Positions 17,514-25,768 of a stretch of DNA of 64,000 nucleotides are shown here, in pieces. A program made the position numbers and the translations under genes. Source of the DNA: Flavobacterium caeni (GTDB lineage Bacteria > Bacteroidota > Bacteroidia > Flavobacteriales > Flavobacteriaceae). Numbering within the stretch: position 1 is the first letter of the stretch; each line of letters begins with the position of its first letter. A model generated the notes under the pieces. The model was not told the origin of the DNA. It ran no database searches and saw only the letters and a program-made list of their open reading frames with translations. The DNA is taken from positions 124,001 to 188,000 of the forward strand of contig NZ_FMVF01000009.1 in the NCBI RefSeq assembly GCF_900101895.1, written 5' to 3'.

Positions 17514-17561
17514 ATCTCTTTGATTTGGGTTAAATGCCGAATGTCATAAAACTGGCTTTTA

Positions 17562-17586
17562 GACTTTCGACTTTATGACTTTCGAC
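17562..17586. repeat. Degenerate GACTTTCGA repeat in the clpP-clpX gap
   Basis: GACTTTCGAC occurs at 17562-17571 and again at 17577-17586, separated by TTTAT. The same kind of sequence (on one strand AGTCGAAAGTC) is found in gaps near 39.5, 53.3 and 58.4 kb. Confidence 0.7.
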
Positions 17587-17589
17587 TGT

Positions 17590-18264
17590 TTAGCTTCTTC
17601 TGAGCACTTCGTCGATCATGCCATACTCCTTGGCTTCATCGGCTTTCATCCAATAGTCGCGCTCGCTGTCCTTGTGTACGCGGTCGTACGGCTGGCCCGA
17701 ATGGTGCGCGATGATTTTGTATAGTTCTTCCTTCAATTTGAGCATTTCGCGCAAGTTGATCTCCATGTCGGTGGCCACGCCCTGCGCACCGCCCGACGGC
17801 TGGTGGATCATCACACGCGAATGTGGCAACGCCGAACGTTTGCCGTCGGCACCCGCGCACAACAACACCGCACCCATAGACGCGGCCATTCCGGTACAAA
17901 TGGTGGCCACATCGGGTTTGATGTATTGCATGGTGTCGTAAATACCGAGGCCCGCATAGACGCTTCCGCCCGGTGAATTGATGTAGATCTGGATGTCTTT
18001 CGACGCATCGGCGCTCTCGAGGAACAACAACTGCGCCTGTACGATGTTGGCGATCTGGTCGTCGATTCCGGTGCCGAGGAAAATGATGCGGTCCATCATG
18101 AGTCGCGAAAACACGTCGAGTTGCGACACGTTGAGCTGGCGTTCTTCGATGATGTATGGAGTCATGCCTGTAGGGGTCATCGCGCCTACGATCTTGTCGT
18201 AGTACATGGCGTTTACGCCCTGGTGTTTGGTGGCAAACTTCTTGAATTCTTTACCGTAGTTCAT
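17590..18264 (-). CDS. clpP: ClpP, proteolytic subunit of the Clp protease
   Basis: A 224-residue serine protease forming the barrel that partners ClpX. The catalytic triad is visible: Ser129 in MAASMGAV, His154 in MIHQPSGG (25 residues later, as in E. coli) and Asp near 203 in the SERDYWM segment. The ATG at 18264 fits family length; an in-frame ATG 11 codons upstream would extend it without family support. It follows tig after a gap with a strong hairpin. Confidence 0.97.
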   Translation of the reverse strand: MNYGKEFKKFATKHQGVNAMYYDKIVGAMTPTGMTPYIIEERQLNVSQLDVFSRLMMDRIIFLGTGIDDQIANIVQAQLLFLESADASKDIQIYINSPGGSVYAGLGIYDTMQYIKPDVATICTGMAASMGAVLLCAGADGKRSALPHSRVMIHQPSGGAQGVATDMEINLREMLKLKEELYKIIAHHSGQPYDRVHKDSERDYWMKADEAKEYGMIDEVLRRS

Positions 18265-18303
18265 GGTATTTAACGTGGTGTTGAAGTGTTGGTACAATTA
18301 GGA

Positions 18304-18331
18304 ACGGCGTCAAAACCCAATTTGACGCCGT
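18304..18331. other. Perfect 11-bp hairpin between tig and clpP
   Basis: ACGGCGTCAAA (18304-18314) and TTTGACGCCGT (18321-18331) are exact complements with a 6-base loop. There is no T-tract on the minus strand, so it looks like an attenuating or mRNA-processing structure inside the operon rather than a simple terminator. Confidence 0.75.
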
Positions 18332-18355
18332 AAATATAGGAATTTATTTTGAAAA

Positions 18356-19681
18356 TCAGTGTCCGTACGACGCGGCGATGAAATCCTCGTAAGAAACCTC
18401 CTTCGTTTTGGCCTTCACTTTGTCTTTGAACAAGTTGAGCATCTTTTCGCTCATGACCTGGTCGGACAAGCGCTTGATTTCTTCCTGGTTTTGCAATACA
18501 CGTGCTACGATGCCATCTACATCGGCATCGGTTGGATTGGTTTGCCCGAATTGCGCCATTTGTTTGCGGATCATTTGCGACGTGTAGGCCTTCAAATCGT
18601 CGAACGTGATTTGCAGGTTGTTGTCTTTCATGATCTTGCCTTCGATGAGTTGGTAACGCAAACCGTTTTCAGAACGGTTGTATTCTTCTTCGGCCTGTGC
18701 GGCGTCGAGCGGGGTTTCGCCTACGGTTTGGATCCACTTTTTAAGAAACGTCGACGGCAATTCGAATTGCGTGGTTTGCAAAAGCGACTCGGTCACGTCG
18801 TTGAGGAACTTTTGGTCGGCTTGCTGTGCGAACTGACGCTCGGCATCTTCCTTGATTTTTGCCTTGATTTCGTCGACAGAACCCACATTGCCAGGGCCGA
18901 ACAATTTGTCGAACAACTCCTGGTTGAGCTCGGCCGGCTCGGTTTGCGTGATTTCTTCGATCTTGAAATCAACGTCGATGTCAAGCCCGTGCACATCGTC
19001 GTGGCCCAATTTGAGGTAGTCCATGAGTTTGTGGTCGTCGTCGAACAACCCTTTGGTGTTGACGGTCACCACATCGCCTACTTTTTTGCCGAGGAATTTA
19101 TCGGCCTCTTTTTTGTTCTTGAAAATATCGAGCGAAATACGCGTCGGGCTTTCGATGCCGCGCGCTTCATTGACAAATGTTCCCGAAATGTCGTCGCCAT
19201 TCTCGACGGTGTCCTTGGCATTCATCTTGCCGTATTGTTTGCGGATGCGCAACACCTGGTCGTCGAGCATTTTGTCGTCGGCGAACACTTTGTATTGTGT
19301 CAGGTTCTTGACGTTGTCGAGGCTGACTTCGAACGATGGCGCCATGCCCAATTCGAATTCAAATTTGTAGTCTTCGGCCTCCCAATCGAAACCTTCGTCG
19401 ATTTTTGGCAGCGGATTGCCCAAGATGTCGAGTTTTTCCTCCGACAAATATTTGTTCAGGTTTTCTTGCAAAACCTTGTTGACTTCTTCGAGTAAAACCG
19501 CCTTGCCGTATTGTTTTTTGATCAGGCTCATTGGGACAGCACCTTTGCGGAACCCAGGAACGGCGGCACTTTTTGAATAATTCTTCAATACTTTTTCGAC
19601 CTGCGGCGCATAGTCGGCTTTCGAAACCTCGACCGTAACGATGGCGTTGAGGGCATCGGTATTCTTTCTGGTGATATTCAT
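18356..19681 (-). CDS. tig: Trigger factor
   Basis: The ribosome-bound chaperone that meets new chains. At 441 residues it has the N-terminal ribosome-binding domain (signature near residues 40-50, PGFRKGAVPMSLIKKQYGKA), a central FKBP-like region that looks divergent, and a long helical C-terminal domain. The order tig-clpP-clpX is the widespread one linking nascent-chain folding and degradation. Confidence 0.95.
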   Translation of the reverse strand: MNITRKNTDALNAIVTVEVSKADYAPQVEKVLKNYSKSAAVPGFRKGAVPMSLIKKQYGKAVLLEEVNKVLQENLNKYLSEEKLDILGNPLPKIDEGFDWEAEDYKFEFELGMAPSFEVSLDNVKNLTQYKVFADDKMLDDQVLRIRKQYGKMNAKDTVENGDDISGTFVNEARGIESPTRISLDIFKNKKEADKFLGKKVGDVVTVNTKGLFDDDHKLMDYLKLGHDDVHGLDIDVDFKIEEITQTEPAELNQELFDKLFGPGNVGSVDEIKAKIKEDAERQFAQQADQKFLNDVTESLLQTTQFELPSTFLKKWIQTVGETPLDAAQAEEEYNRSENGLRYQLIEGKIMKDNNLQITFDDLKAYTSQMIRKQMAQFGQTNPTDADVDGIVARVLQNQEEIKRLSDQVMSEKMLNLFKDKVKAKTKEVSYEDFIAASYGH

Positions 19682-19706
19682 CTTTTTACATACTAAAATT
19701 GGGTTG

Positions 19707-19714
19707 CAAAATTA
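19707..19714 (-). promoter_or_regulatory. -7 box for tig-clpP-clpX
   Basis: On the minus strand TAATTTTG fits TAnnTTTG. TTGG or CTTG lies at the -33 distance (three of four bases right). The tig ATG at 19681 gives a leader of about 20 bases. Confidence 0.5.
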
Positions 19715-19769
19715 GTACATTTTTACAACCCAACCAAGTTTTTAACCTATTGTGTGAAATTGGGCCGAA

Positions 19770-20114
19770 TCAGTCTTTTTGCCCTGAAAGCGAATACATT
19801 ATCGATTGCAAAATCGACAGGATGATGCTGAACAACAACGCCGTCCAAAACGATTTGACCTCAAATCCGGTGACCAATTCGGTACACAGCAAGATGATCA
19901 GCGCGTTGATGACCAGCAAAAAAAGCCCAAACGTGATGATGGTGACCGGCAACGTAAACAAAATCAACAGTGGCTTGACAAAAATGTTGAGCAACCCGAG
20001 CACGACGGCCACAATCACCGACGTCATAAAACTGTCTACGACCACGCCGGGCATGAAATGCGCAATCACCATGACCAGCAGCGATGTAATCAAGATTCTT
20101 AGTAATATCCCCAT
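19770..20114 (-). CDS. Small membrane protein of the phage-holin-4 superfamily
   Basis: A 114-residue protein with four hydrophobic segments, for example residues 3-20 (ILLRILITSLLVMVIAHFMP) and GLFLLVINALIILLCTELVTG. The pattern VVVDSFMTSVIVAVVLGLLN followed by VKPLLILFTLPVTIITFGLF is typical of PF04020 (YvlD-like). Despite the name these are common chromosomal membrane proteins, not evidence of a prophage. No phage genes are nearby. Confidence 0.85.
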   Translation of the reverse strand: MGILLRILITSLLVMVIAHFMPGVVVDSFMTSVIVAVVLGLLNIFVKPLLILFTLPVTIITFGLFLLVINALIILLCTELVTGFEVKSFWTALLFSIILSILQSIMYSLSGQKD

Positions 20115-20135
20115 AATTTTGAATTGTTAGCTACC

Positions 20136-20143
20136 CAAAGTTA
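20136..20143 (-). promoter_or_regulatory. -7 box for the membrane protein gene
   Basis: On the minus strand TAACTTTG fits TAnnTTTG, 21 bases before the ATG at 20114. Confidence 0.4.
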
Positions 20144-20260
20144 CGCAAATACCGCCGAAATTCCCGTTCACGGCGCATAATTGTTAAATGTATTTTGCGT
20201 CAAAAAAAGTGTGTCATTAATCCTTACCTTTATTGCTTTAACAACCAATTTGTTACGCCT

Positions 20261-21586
20261 ATGAAAAAATTTCTACTCTTTACTTTATTGACCTGTTTTG
20301 AACTCACGGCTCAGGATTTTTGGGCCGAAGTTGTTCCGTTCAGCGATTTGTCGACGCACTATCCGAGCGAAATCTCGGCAGTAGACGATCAAGTCGTTTG
20401 GGTCAAAGCCAGCCCCCATACGGTGGGTTATTTTCGGTTCAGCATTTCGACCGATGCGGGTGCTACCTGGACCGAGGGCGACATCAACCTCAGCGGCCCT
20501 ACGATGGGCGTTGGAAACCTACACGCCGTATCGGCCACCACGGCCTATGCCATAGGCATCCCCAGCGACCCGTTACTGGGCGGCGGCGTATGGGTCACAA
20601 GGGATTCGGGTGCGACTTGGGAACAGCAAACCACGGGACTCGTCGGTCCCGCTTTGAGCCTGGTTCATTTTTTTGATACAGAAACAGGACTGGTCGTTGG
20701 CGACCCGCAAGATAGCGGTTTCGAGATTTTCACCACGACAAACGGCGGTACCGCATGGAGTCAGGTAGCCGCGGCGAACATCCCTCCTCCATTAGATGGC
20801 GAGTATTCTTATACCTCGGTTTTTGAAGCGCGCGACACGCATTTTTGGTTTGGCACCAACATGGGAAGAATCTATCATTCAACCGACATGGGCCAACACT
20901 GGACGGTAGCGCAAAGCCCTATTCCTGATTTGGGCGCGGCATTGGCTGGTGGCTCATTTGCGTTTAAGAATGGCAACGACGGCATCCTCATCGACAAATT
21001 CAATGCGATGTGGAGAACCCACGACGGTGGCGCCACCTGGAATCCAGACACCTATAGTGGCGTACTGCGCAATGCCGAAGTGGTATACATCCCGGAAACG
21101 GCCAATGCTTTTTTCTCATGGGGTTCCGATGCCGATGATATTTTGCGCGGCGGGTCTTATTCTCTCGACGACGGCAGCCTTTGGAATGATTTGAATGTAT
21201 TGGATGCTAATCCGATCATCCCTATCGACGCGGTATTCAAAAGCAACACCGTCGGCTTTTGCATTGGGCTGCCCCAAAGCAACAGTGGTGCCATCGCCCG
21301 CTTTTACCGATTGGATGACCCTGCCGGTCTTTTGAATACCCAGAAATATGAAAGAAATATTGGGTTATTTGCCGCACCCAACCCCACATCGGACGTAGTG
21401 AAACTTTCAGGACACGCGATCCAATCGGTGATTGTCGGCGACCTCTCCGGAAAAATACTTTCCAAACGGGATTTCGAACCGATGGACGAAGTGGATTTGG
21501 ATTTGTCGGCGTACCAAAGCGGCGTTTATCTGGCAACCATCCAAAACGAAAAAGGCGGACAAACAATAAAGATCGTCAAAAACTGA
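20261..21586 (+). CDS. T9SS type A substrate with Asp-box repeats
   Basis: A secreted 441-residue protein. A signal peptide (MKKFLLFTLLTCFELTAQ) precedes a beta-propeller-like body carrying repeated Asp-box or YCF48-type motifs of the form S-x-D-x-G-x-x-W: TDAGATW, DSGATW, TNGGTAW, TDMGQHW, HDGGATW and DDGSLW. The last 80 residues (from FAAPNPTSDVVKLSG to the end in IKIVKN) are a type A C-terminal sorting domain read by the type IX system. The start at 20261 puts the signal peptide first. It is probably a surface or released protein; its ligand is unknown. Confidence 0.88.
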   Translation: MKKFLLFTLLTCFELTAQDFWAEVVPFSDLSTHYPSEISAVDDQVVWVKASPHTVGYFRFSISTDAGATWTEGDINLSGPTMGVGNLHAVSATTAYAIGIPSDPLLGGGVWVTRDSGATWEQQTTGLVGPALSLVHFFDTETGLVVGDPQDSGFEIFTTTNGGTAWSQVAAANIPPPLDGEYSYTSVFEARDTHFWFGTNMGRIYHSTDMGQHWTVAQSPIPDLGAALAGGSFAFKNGNDGILIDKFNAMWRTHDGGATWNPDTYSGVLRNAEVVYIPETANAFFSWGSDADDILRGGSYSLDDGSLWNDLNVLDANPIIPIDAVFKSNTVGFCIGLPQSNSGAIARFYRLDDPAGLLNTQKYERNIGLFAAPNPTSDVVKLSGHAIQSVIVGDLSGKILSKRDFEPMDEVDLDLSAYQSGVYLATIQNEKGGQTIKIVKN

Positions 21587-21587
21587 A

Positions 21588-21613
21588 AGAAGCCCTCGAA
21601 TGAGGGCTTTTCT
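21588..21613. terminator. Bidirectional terminator
   Basis: AGAAGCCCTC (21588-21597) faces GAGGGCTTTT (21602-21611) around GAAT. It lies between two convergent genes and overlaps the last codons of the hydrolase gene. Confidence 0.85.
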
Positions 21614-22379
21614 ATTTCAAAAACGCAACCGTCTTCTCAAAAAACGCCGTAGGATTTTCGGCGTGCAGCCAATGTCCGGCGTTGGAGATGGTTTCTATTT
21701 GGGCCTTCGGGAAATGGTACGCGATCTCGATTTCGTCTTGCTGGCCGATGTAACCCGACTTGTCGCCGCGCAAAAACAGTGTCGGTTTGTCGAAATGTGC
21801 ATCGGAGGGCAACGGCTGCCCGATGTTTTCGATTTGGCGCTGAAAGACCGGCAAGTTGAACCGGAACCCGAGCTGGCCTTCCTCGACCCAATACAGGTTT
21901 TTCATCAAAAATTGACGCGTTCCGAAATCGGGGATTTGCGGCTTGAGGATTTCCTCGACGTCGTTGCGCGAGGGTTTTTTAGAAAAGTCGACGGCCGAAA
22001 GCGCCGACATGATGTCCTGGTGGTGCGGCGCATAGTACCGCGGCGCGATGTCGGCCACGACCAGCTTGTGCAGCAGTTCCGGATGCGTCATCGCAAAAAA
22101 CATCCCGACCTTGCCGCCCATCGAATGCCCAATCAAATCGATGTTTTGCAATTGGTGCTCCTGGCAATAATCGTACACGTCCTGCACCATCGCGGCATAG
22201 GTAAATTCATCGGAATGGAAACTGCGGCCGTGGTTGCGCAAATCGATGGCGTGTGTCTCGAAACCTTGCGCGGCATACTGCGTGGCGAGTGTTTTCCAGT
22301 TGTCGGACATACCCAGGTAGCCGTGTAAGATCAAGAGTGGTTGGCCTTGGCCTTCTATTTTGGAGTGAAGTGTGTTCAT
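21612..22379 (-). CDS. Alpha/beta-hydrolase (YbfF-like esterase)
   Basis: A 255-residue alpha/beta-hydrolase. The oxyanion HG motif is LLILHGYLG near residue 20; the nucleophile elbow GHSMGG gives Ser near residue 83; DLRNHGRS and a C-terminal NAGHWLHAENP supply acid and His positions. The closest type is the YbfF/abhydrolase-11 group of small esterases. Its natural substrate is unknown. It lies just before pdxJ on the same strand, but 89 bases away across a palindromic repeat pair, so co-transcription is uncertain. Confidence 0.88.
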   Translation of the reverse strand: MNTLHSKIEGQGQPLLILHGYLGMSDNWKTLATQYAAQGFETHAIDLRNHGRSFHSDEFTYAAMVQDVYDYCQEHQLQNIDLIGHSMGGKVGMFFAMTHPELLHKLVVADIAPRYYAPHHQDIMSALSAVDFSKKPSRNDVEEILKPQIPDFGTRQFLMKNLYWVEEGQLGFRFNLPVFQRQIENIGQPLPSDAHFDKPTLFLRGDKSGYIGQQDEIEIAYHFPKAQIETISNAGHWLHAENPTAFFEKTVAFLK

Positions 22380-22389
22380 GGTTTTTTGG

Positions 22390-22460
22390 GATTCTGAACT
22401 TGTTTCAGAATCTATGGTTGCACGGCTCTTGGTACAGATTCCGAAACAAGTTCGGAATCC
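22390..22460. repeat. Pair of inverted 23-bp palindromic repeats
   Basis: GATTCTGAACTTGTTTCAGAATC (as 22390-22412) and GATTCCGAAACAAGTTCGGAATC (22437-22459) are each near-palindromes and are inverted copies of each other. They differ at positions that pair with one another (T-A against C-G), so the hairpin is kept. The 24-base spacer would be the loop of a long cruciform. It resembles REP-like elements. Confidence 0.8.
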
Positions 22461-22468
22461 CCAACCCG

Positions 22469-23182
22469 CTATTTCAATTTATTCAAATACATATTCACCA
22501 CATTCTCAAGCCCCAGGTAAATCGCCTCGGCAATCAGCGCGTGGCCGATAGACACCTCCAAGAGCCCTGGAACATTCTGCTTGAAAAATTGGATGTTGTC
22601 GAGGCTCAAATCGTGCCCGGCATTGATGCCCAAATCCAATTCGACGGCTTTTTCGGCGGCCTTGACATAAGGGTCGATGCCTTTGCGGTTGCCCAGCGCG
22701 TACTGGTGCGCAAAACTCTCGGTGTACAATTCGATGCGGTCGGTACCGGTGGCTTTTGCCCCTTCGACCATCTCCTCTACTGGATCAACGAAAATAGAAG
22801 TGCGGATGCCGTGCCGTTTGAACTCGGCAATGACATCCACCAAATAATCTTGGTGTTTGATGGTGTCCCAACCCGCGTTGGATGTGATTGCGCCAATCGC
22901 ATCGGGCACCAACGTCACCTGCTCGGGCTTGGTCTCGAGCACCAAATCGATGAAATTGTGCTGCGGATTGCCCTCGATGTTGAATTCGGTATAAACGATG
23001 GGCCGCAAATCGCGTGCATCCTGGTAGCGGATGTGCCGTTCATCGGGCCGCGGATGCACCGTGATGCCGTGCGCACCAAAGCCCTGGATGTCGTTGGCTG
23101 CCTTTAAAATATCGGGCACATTGCCGCCGCGCGCGTTGCGCAGGGTGGCCAGTTTGTTGATGTTGACGCTGAGTTTGGTCAT
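22469..23182 (-). CDS. pdxJ: Pyridoxine 5'-phosphate synthase
   Basis: PdxJ joins 1-deoxyxylulose 5-phosphate and aminoacetone phosphate in the last step of de novo vitamin B6 synthesis. The 237-residue TIM barrel starts with MTKLSVNINKLATLRNARGG, and has GAHGITVHPRPDERHIRYQD, EFNIEGNP, VTLVPD and GLGINAGHDLSLDNI-type segments. The ATG at 23182 fits the family; an upstream in-frame ATG at 23215 adds a non-homologous tail. Confidence 0.96.
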   Translation of the reverse strand: MTKLSVNINKLATLRNARGGNVPDILKAANDIQGFGAHGITVHPRPDERHIRYQDARDLRPIVYTEFNIEGNPQHNFIDLVLETKPEQVTLVPDAIGAITSNAGWDTIKHQDYLVDVIAEFKRHGIRTSIFVDPVEEMVEGAKATGTDRIELYTESFAHQYALGNRKGIDPYVKAAEKAVELDLGINAGHDLSLDNIQFFKQNVPGLLEVSIGHALIAEAIYLGLENVVNMYLNKLK

Positions 23183-23279
23183 GGCTTGTAGGTTGAAATG
23201 TGAAAACTGACACAAAAATACGAAGTTCGCGCGGCGCTTTGGCCTTTTTTTGATTATTTTGCATCAAGAATTGACACCC

Positions 23280-23939
23280 ATGACCGAGCTAAAAGACTAC
23301 CTCAACAACGACATCCGACCTATCGACAGCCGCGAGACCGTGGCCAACGTACAGGATTTTTTTGCAGACCTCGCCTTCTCGCATTTTCCGGTGGTCGAGG
23401 AGAGCATCTATGTGGGCAGTTTGTCGGCCGAAGACGTCGAAACGTTTGATGCCCAAAAGCTCGTGGCCGATTACCGCTACACTTTTGACAGTTTTTTTGC
23501 GCGCACCAACATGGTTTGGCTCGACGTGCTCGAGGTATTCGCCAAGCACAGCACCAACCTGGTGCCGGTGCTCGACGAGACGAACAAATATGTGGGGTAT
23601 TACGAGATTGGCGACGTGATCCAGTTCTTTAACGAAACGCCTTTTCTCAAGGAGCAGGGCGGCATCATCGTCATCAAGAAAGGCGTACTCGATTTTTCGA
23701 TGAGCCAGGTGGCACAAATCGTCGAGAGCAACAACGGCAAAATACTGGGGCTTTTCATTTCGCAGGCCGAAGCCGATGCGGTGGAGATTACCGTTAAGAT
23801 CAGTCTTGGTGCGATGAACGAAATCATCCAGACCTTTCGCCGGTACAACTACGAAATCATTTCGGAACACCAGGAAGACACCTACATCAACAATTTGAAG
23901 GAGCGCTCGGATTATTTGGACAAGTACTTGAATATTTAA
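23280..23939 (+). CDS. CBS-domain protein
   Basis: A 219-residue protein. Residues 1 to about 125 hold two CBS-like motifs (DYLNNDIRPIDSRETVANVQ and VLEVFAKHSTNLVPVLDETN), which usually bind adenosine nucleotides. The C-terminal 75 residues (VLDFSMSQVAQIVESNNGKI onward) look like an ACT-type domain. It is followed by nadK on the same strand, a neighbour arrangement I associate with Flavobacteria, so an energy- or cofactor-sensing role is plausible inference. There is no transporter or enzyme domain. Confidence 0.85.
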   Translation: MTELKDYLNNDIRPIDSRETVANVQDFFADLAFSHFPVVEESIYVGSLSAEDVETFDAQKLVADYRYTFDSFFARTNMVWLDVLEVFAKHSTNLVPVLDETNKYVGYYEIGDVIQFFNETPFLKEQGGIIVIKKGVLDFSMSQVAQIVESNNGKILGLFISQAEADAVEITVKISLGAMNEIIQTFRRYNYEIISEHQEDTYINNLKERSDYLDKYLNI

Positions 23940-23940
23940 A

Positions 23941-23981
23941 GGTTGAATCGGTTAATCGGTTAATCGGTTAATCGGTTAATC
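23941..23981. repeat. Tandem GGTTAATC octamer array
   Basis: One GGTTGAATC unit is followed by four exact copies of GGTTAATC (23950-23981). Beyond it, related units GATTAAAC and GGTTAAAC continue to about 24020. It sits in the gap between the CBS gene and nadK. Confidence 0.9.
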
Positions 23982-24026
23982 GAATACGATTAAACAACAA
24001 AACGGTTAAACGATTAAACTTTTTCA

Positions 24027-24911
24027 ATGAAAGTCGCCATTTACGGACAATACTACCAAAACTCCACCGAGCCCATCATCAGGGACATTTTTGTGTTTTT
24101 CAACAACAACGGTGTCGAAATGGTCATCGAGGCGAACTTCCTCCAAATGCTGTATGAAAAGCAGCTCATCAAAAAAGAATACAAGACTTTTGCGTCGCAC
24201 ACCGAGCTCGATTCGAGTTTCGACATGATGATTTCGATTGGCGGCGATGGTACGATACTGCGCGCGACCACGCTCGTGCGTGACTCAGGCATCCCCATCC
24301 TGGGCGTCAATGCAGGACGTCTCGGTTTTTTGGCATCGGTACAAAAAGACAACATCGAGCAATTCCTGCGGTTTGCGGTCGAGAAAAACTACAAAATTTC
24401 GAAGCGCAGCATGCTGGCCCTTCATTGCGAGCCTGAAATAGAGTCGATATCGGCGATGAATTTCGCGATGAACGAAGTAAGCGTCAGCCGCAAAGACACC
24501 ACCTCGATGATCACGATCGAAACGTTTCTCAATGGCGAATTCCTCAATTCGTATTGGGCCGACGGACTCATCATTGCAACGCCCACGGGCTCCACAGGCT
24601 ATTCGCTCAGCTGCGGCGGACCGATCCTTACCCCCGACGCCAACAGCCTGGTCATCACCCCTATCGCCCCGCACAACCTGACGGCGCGACCGCTCGTGAT
24701 TCCGGACGATACCGAAATCAAACTCCGCGTGACCGGACGCGAGGAGCATTATCTGGTATCGCTCGATTCGCGCATCGCCTCGATCGCCAAGGAATCGGTG
24801 CTCACCGTGCGCAAGACGCCGTTTTCGATCAACATGGTCGAAATCCCGGGCGAAACCTTCCTCAAAACGCTCCGGCACAAACTGCTTTGGGGCGAAGACA
24901 AGCGAAATTAA
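24027..24911 (+). CDS. nadK: NAD kinase
   Basis: NadK makes NADP from NAD and ATP (or polyphosphate). The 294-residue protein has the GGDGT motif at residues 72-76 (IGGDGTILRA), the NE-type motif NFAMNEVSVSRKD, DGLIIATPTGSTGYSLSCGG and PLVIPDD. Start is the ATG at 24027, directly after the repeat region. It is probably transcribed with the CBS gene or from a promoter inside the repeats. Confidence 0.97.
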   Translation: MKVAIYGQYYQNSTEPIIRDIFVFFNNNGVEMVIEANFLQMLYEKQLIKKEYKTFASHTELDSSFDMMISIGGDGTILRATTLVRDSGIPILGVNAGRLGFLASVQKDNIEQFLRFAVEKNYKISKRSMLALHCEPEIESISAMNFAMNEVSVSRKDTTSMITIETFLNGEFLNSYWADGLIIATPTGSTGYSLSCGGPILTPDANSLVITPIAPHNLTARPLVIPDDTEIKLRVTGREEHYLVSLDSRIASIAKESVLTVRKTPFSINMVEIPGETFLKTLRHKLLWGEDKRN

Positions 24912-25057
24912 CACCGATTTCTGAACTTCGGTTATACCAAAACGCGCAAAACTGTCGTTTTCCTACCGGCCTTTTGGGCCAAAAAGCCTGTATTTACTAA
25001 CGTGAATATAATTGAAATAAATACCGATTTGCATACCGGATTGGTGTTCAGAATTGT

Positions 25058-25065
25058 TATATTTG
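25058..25065 (+). promoter_or_regulatory. -7 box for DUF6089-uppS-bamA
   Basis: TATATTTG fits TAnnTTTG, 18 bases before the ATG at 25084. A TTTG exists at 25028-25031 but the spacing (26 bases) is too long to be convincing. Confidence 0.45.
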
Positions 25066-25083
25066 CACGCTATTTTCGAATCG

Positions 25084-25767
25084 ATGAATAGATTTTTGAT
25101 TGTTGTATTCCTGTTGTTCGGTGCCACCGCCGCCAAAGCGCAAATCCACGAGATTGGCGTGTTTTTGGGAGGCGCAAATTACATAGGCGAAATTGGCGGT
25201 AATTCGCATATTTCGCCGCGTGATCCGGCAGCGGGGATTTTGTATAAATGGAACCGAAGCCCTAGACATTCATGGCGTTTTTCGCTCATGCACGGCCGTG
25301 TTTCTGCCGACGACGCCGATTCGAAGGCGCCCGCACGCAAGTTGCGCGACCTGAAATTCGAGAACGACATCACGGAACTTTCGGCCGGATTGGAGTTCAA
25401 TTTTTTTGATTTCAACCTACACGAATCAGAACCCAAGATTACGCCGTTTGTCTACACGGGTTTGAGCTACGCCTTTTACAAAGGATTGTTTTTTGTAGGC
25501 GACGAGCCGCGTTCGGATTCATCGCACGGTACGCTGGCGATCCCGATGCTTTTGGGCATCAAAGGACGTTTGCTGCCGCATTTGGTGGTGGCCGTAGAAT
25601 CGGGGGCGCGTTTTACGCTGGCCGATGACATCGACGGAAGCAACCCAACCAACGACAACCTGGCCCCAATGCGGTTCGGGAACCTGAACAGCAAAGACTG
25701 GTATGTATTTACCGGCATAACGCTCACGTATACTTTTGGAAATAAACCTTGTTATTGCGCGGAATAA
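25084..25767 (+). CDS. DUF6089 outer-membrane beta-barrel protein
   Basis: A 227-residue secreted protein with signal peptide MNRFLIVVFLLFGATAAKAQ and an outer-membrane beta-barrel of about 200 residues starting HEIGVFLGGANYIGEIGG. The combination PRDPAAGILYKWNRSPRHSW marks the DUF6089 family. The ATG at 25084 is chosen because it begins the signal peptide. It ends one base before the uppS start, and heads the block uppS-bamA-ompH-ompH, which I recall as a common arrangement in this family of bacteria. A role in outer-membrane building is inference from place. Confidence 0.85.
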   Translation: MNRFLIVVFLLFGATAAKAQIHEIGVFLGGANYIGEIGGNSHISPRDPAAGILYKWNRSPRHSWRFSLMHGRVSADDADSKAPARKLRDLKFENDITELSAGLEFNFFDFNLHESEPKITPFVYTGLSYAFYKGLFFVGDEPRSDSSHGTLAIPMLLGIKGRLLPHLVVAVESGARFTLADDIDGSNPTNDNLAPMRFGNLNSKDWYVFTGITLTYTFGNKPCYCAE

Positions 25768-25768
25768 T

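Noticed and set aside
19770..20114. Prophage remnant suggested by the holin-like protein
   Set aside because: PF04020-type proteins are common in chromosomes; there are no integrase, capsid, tail or lysis genes nearby.
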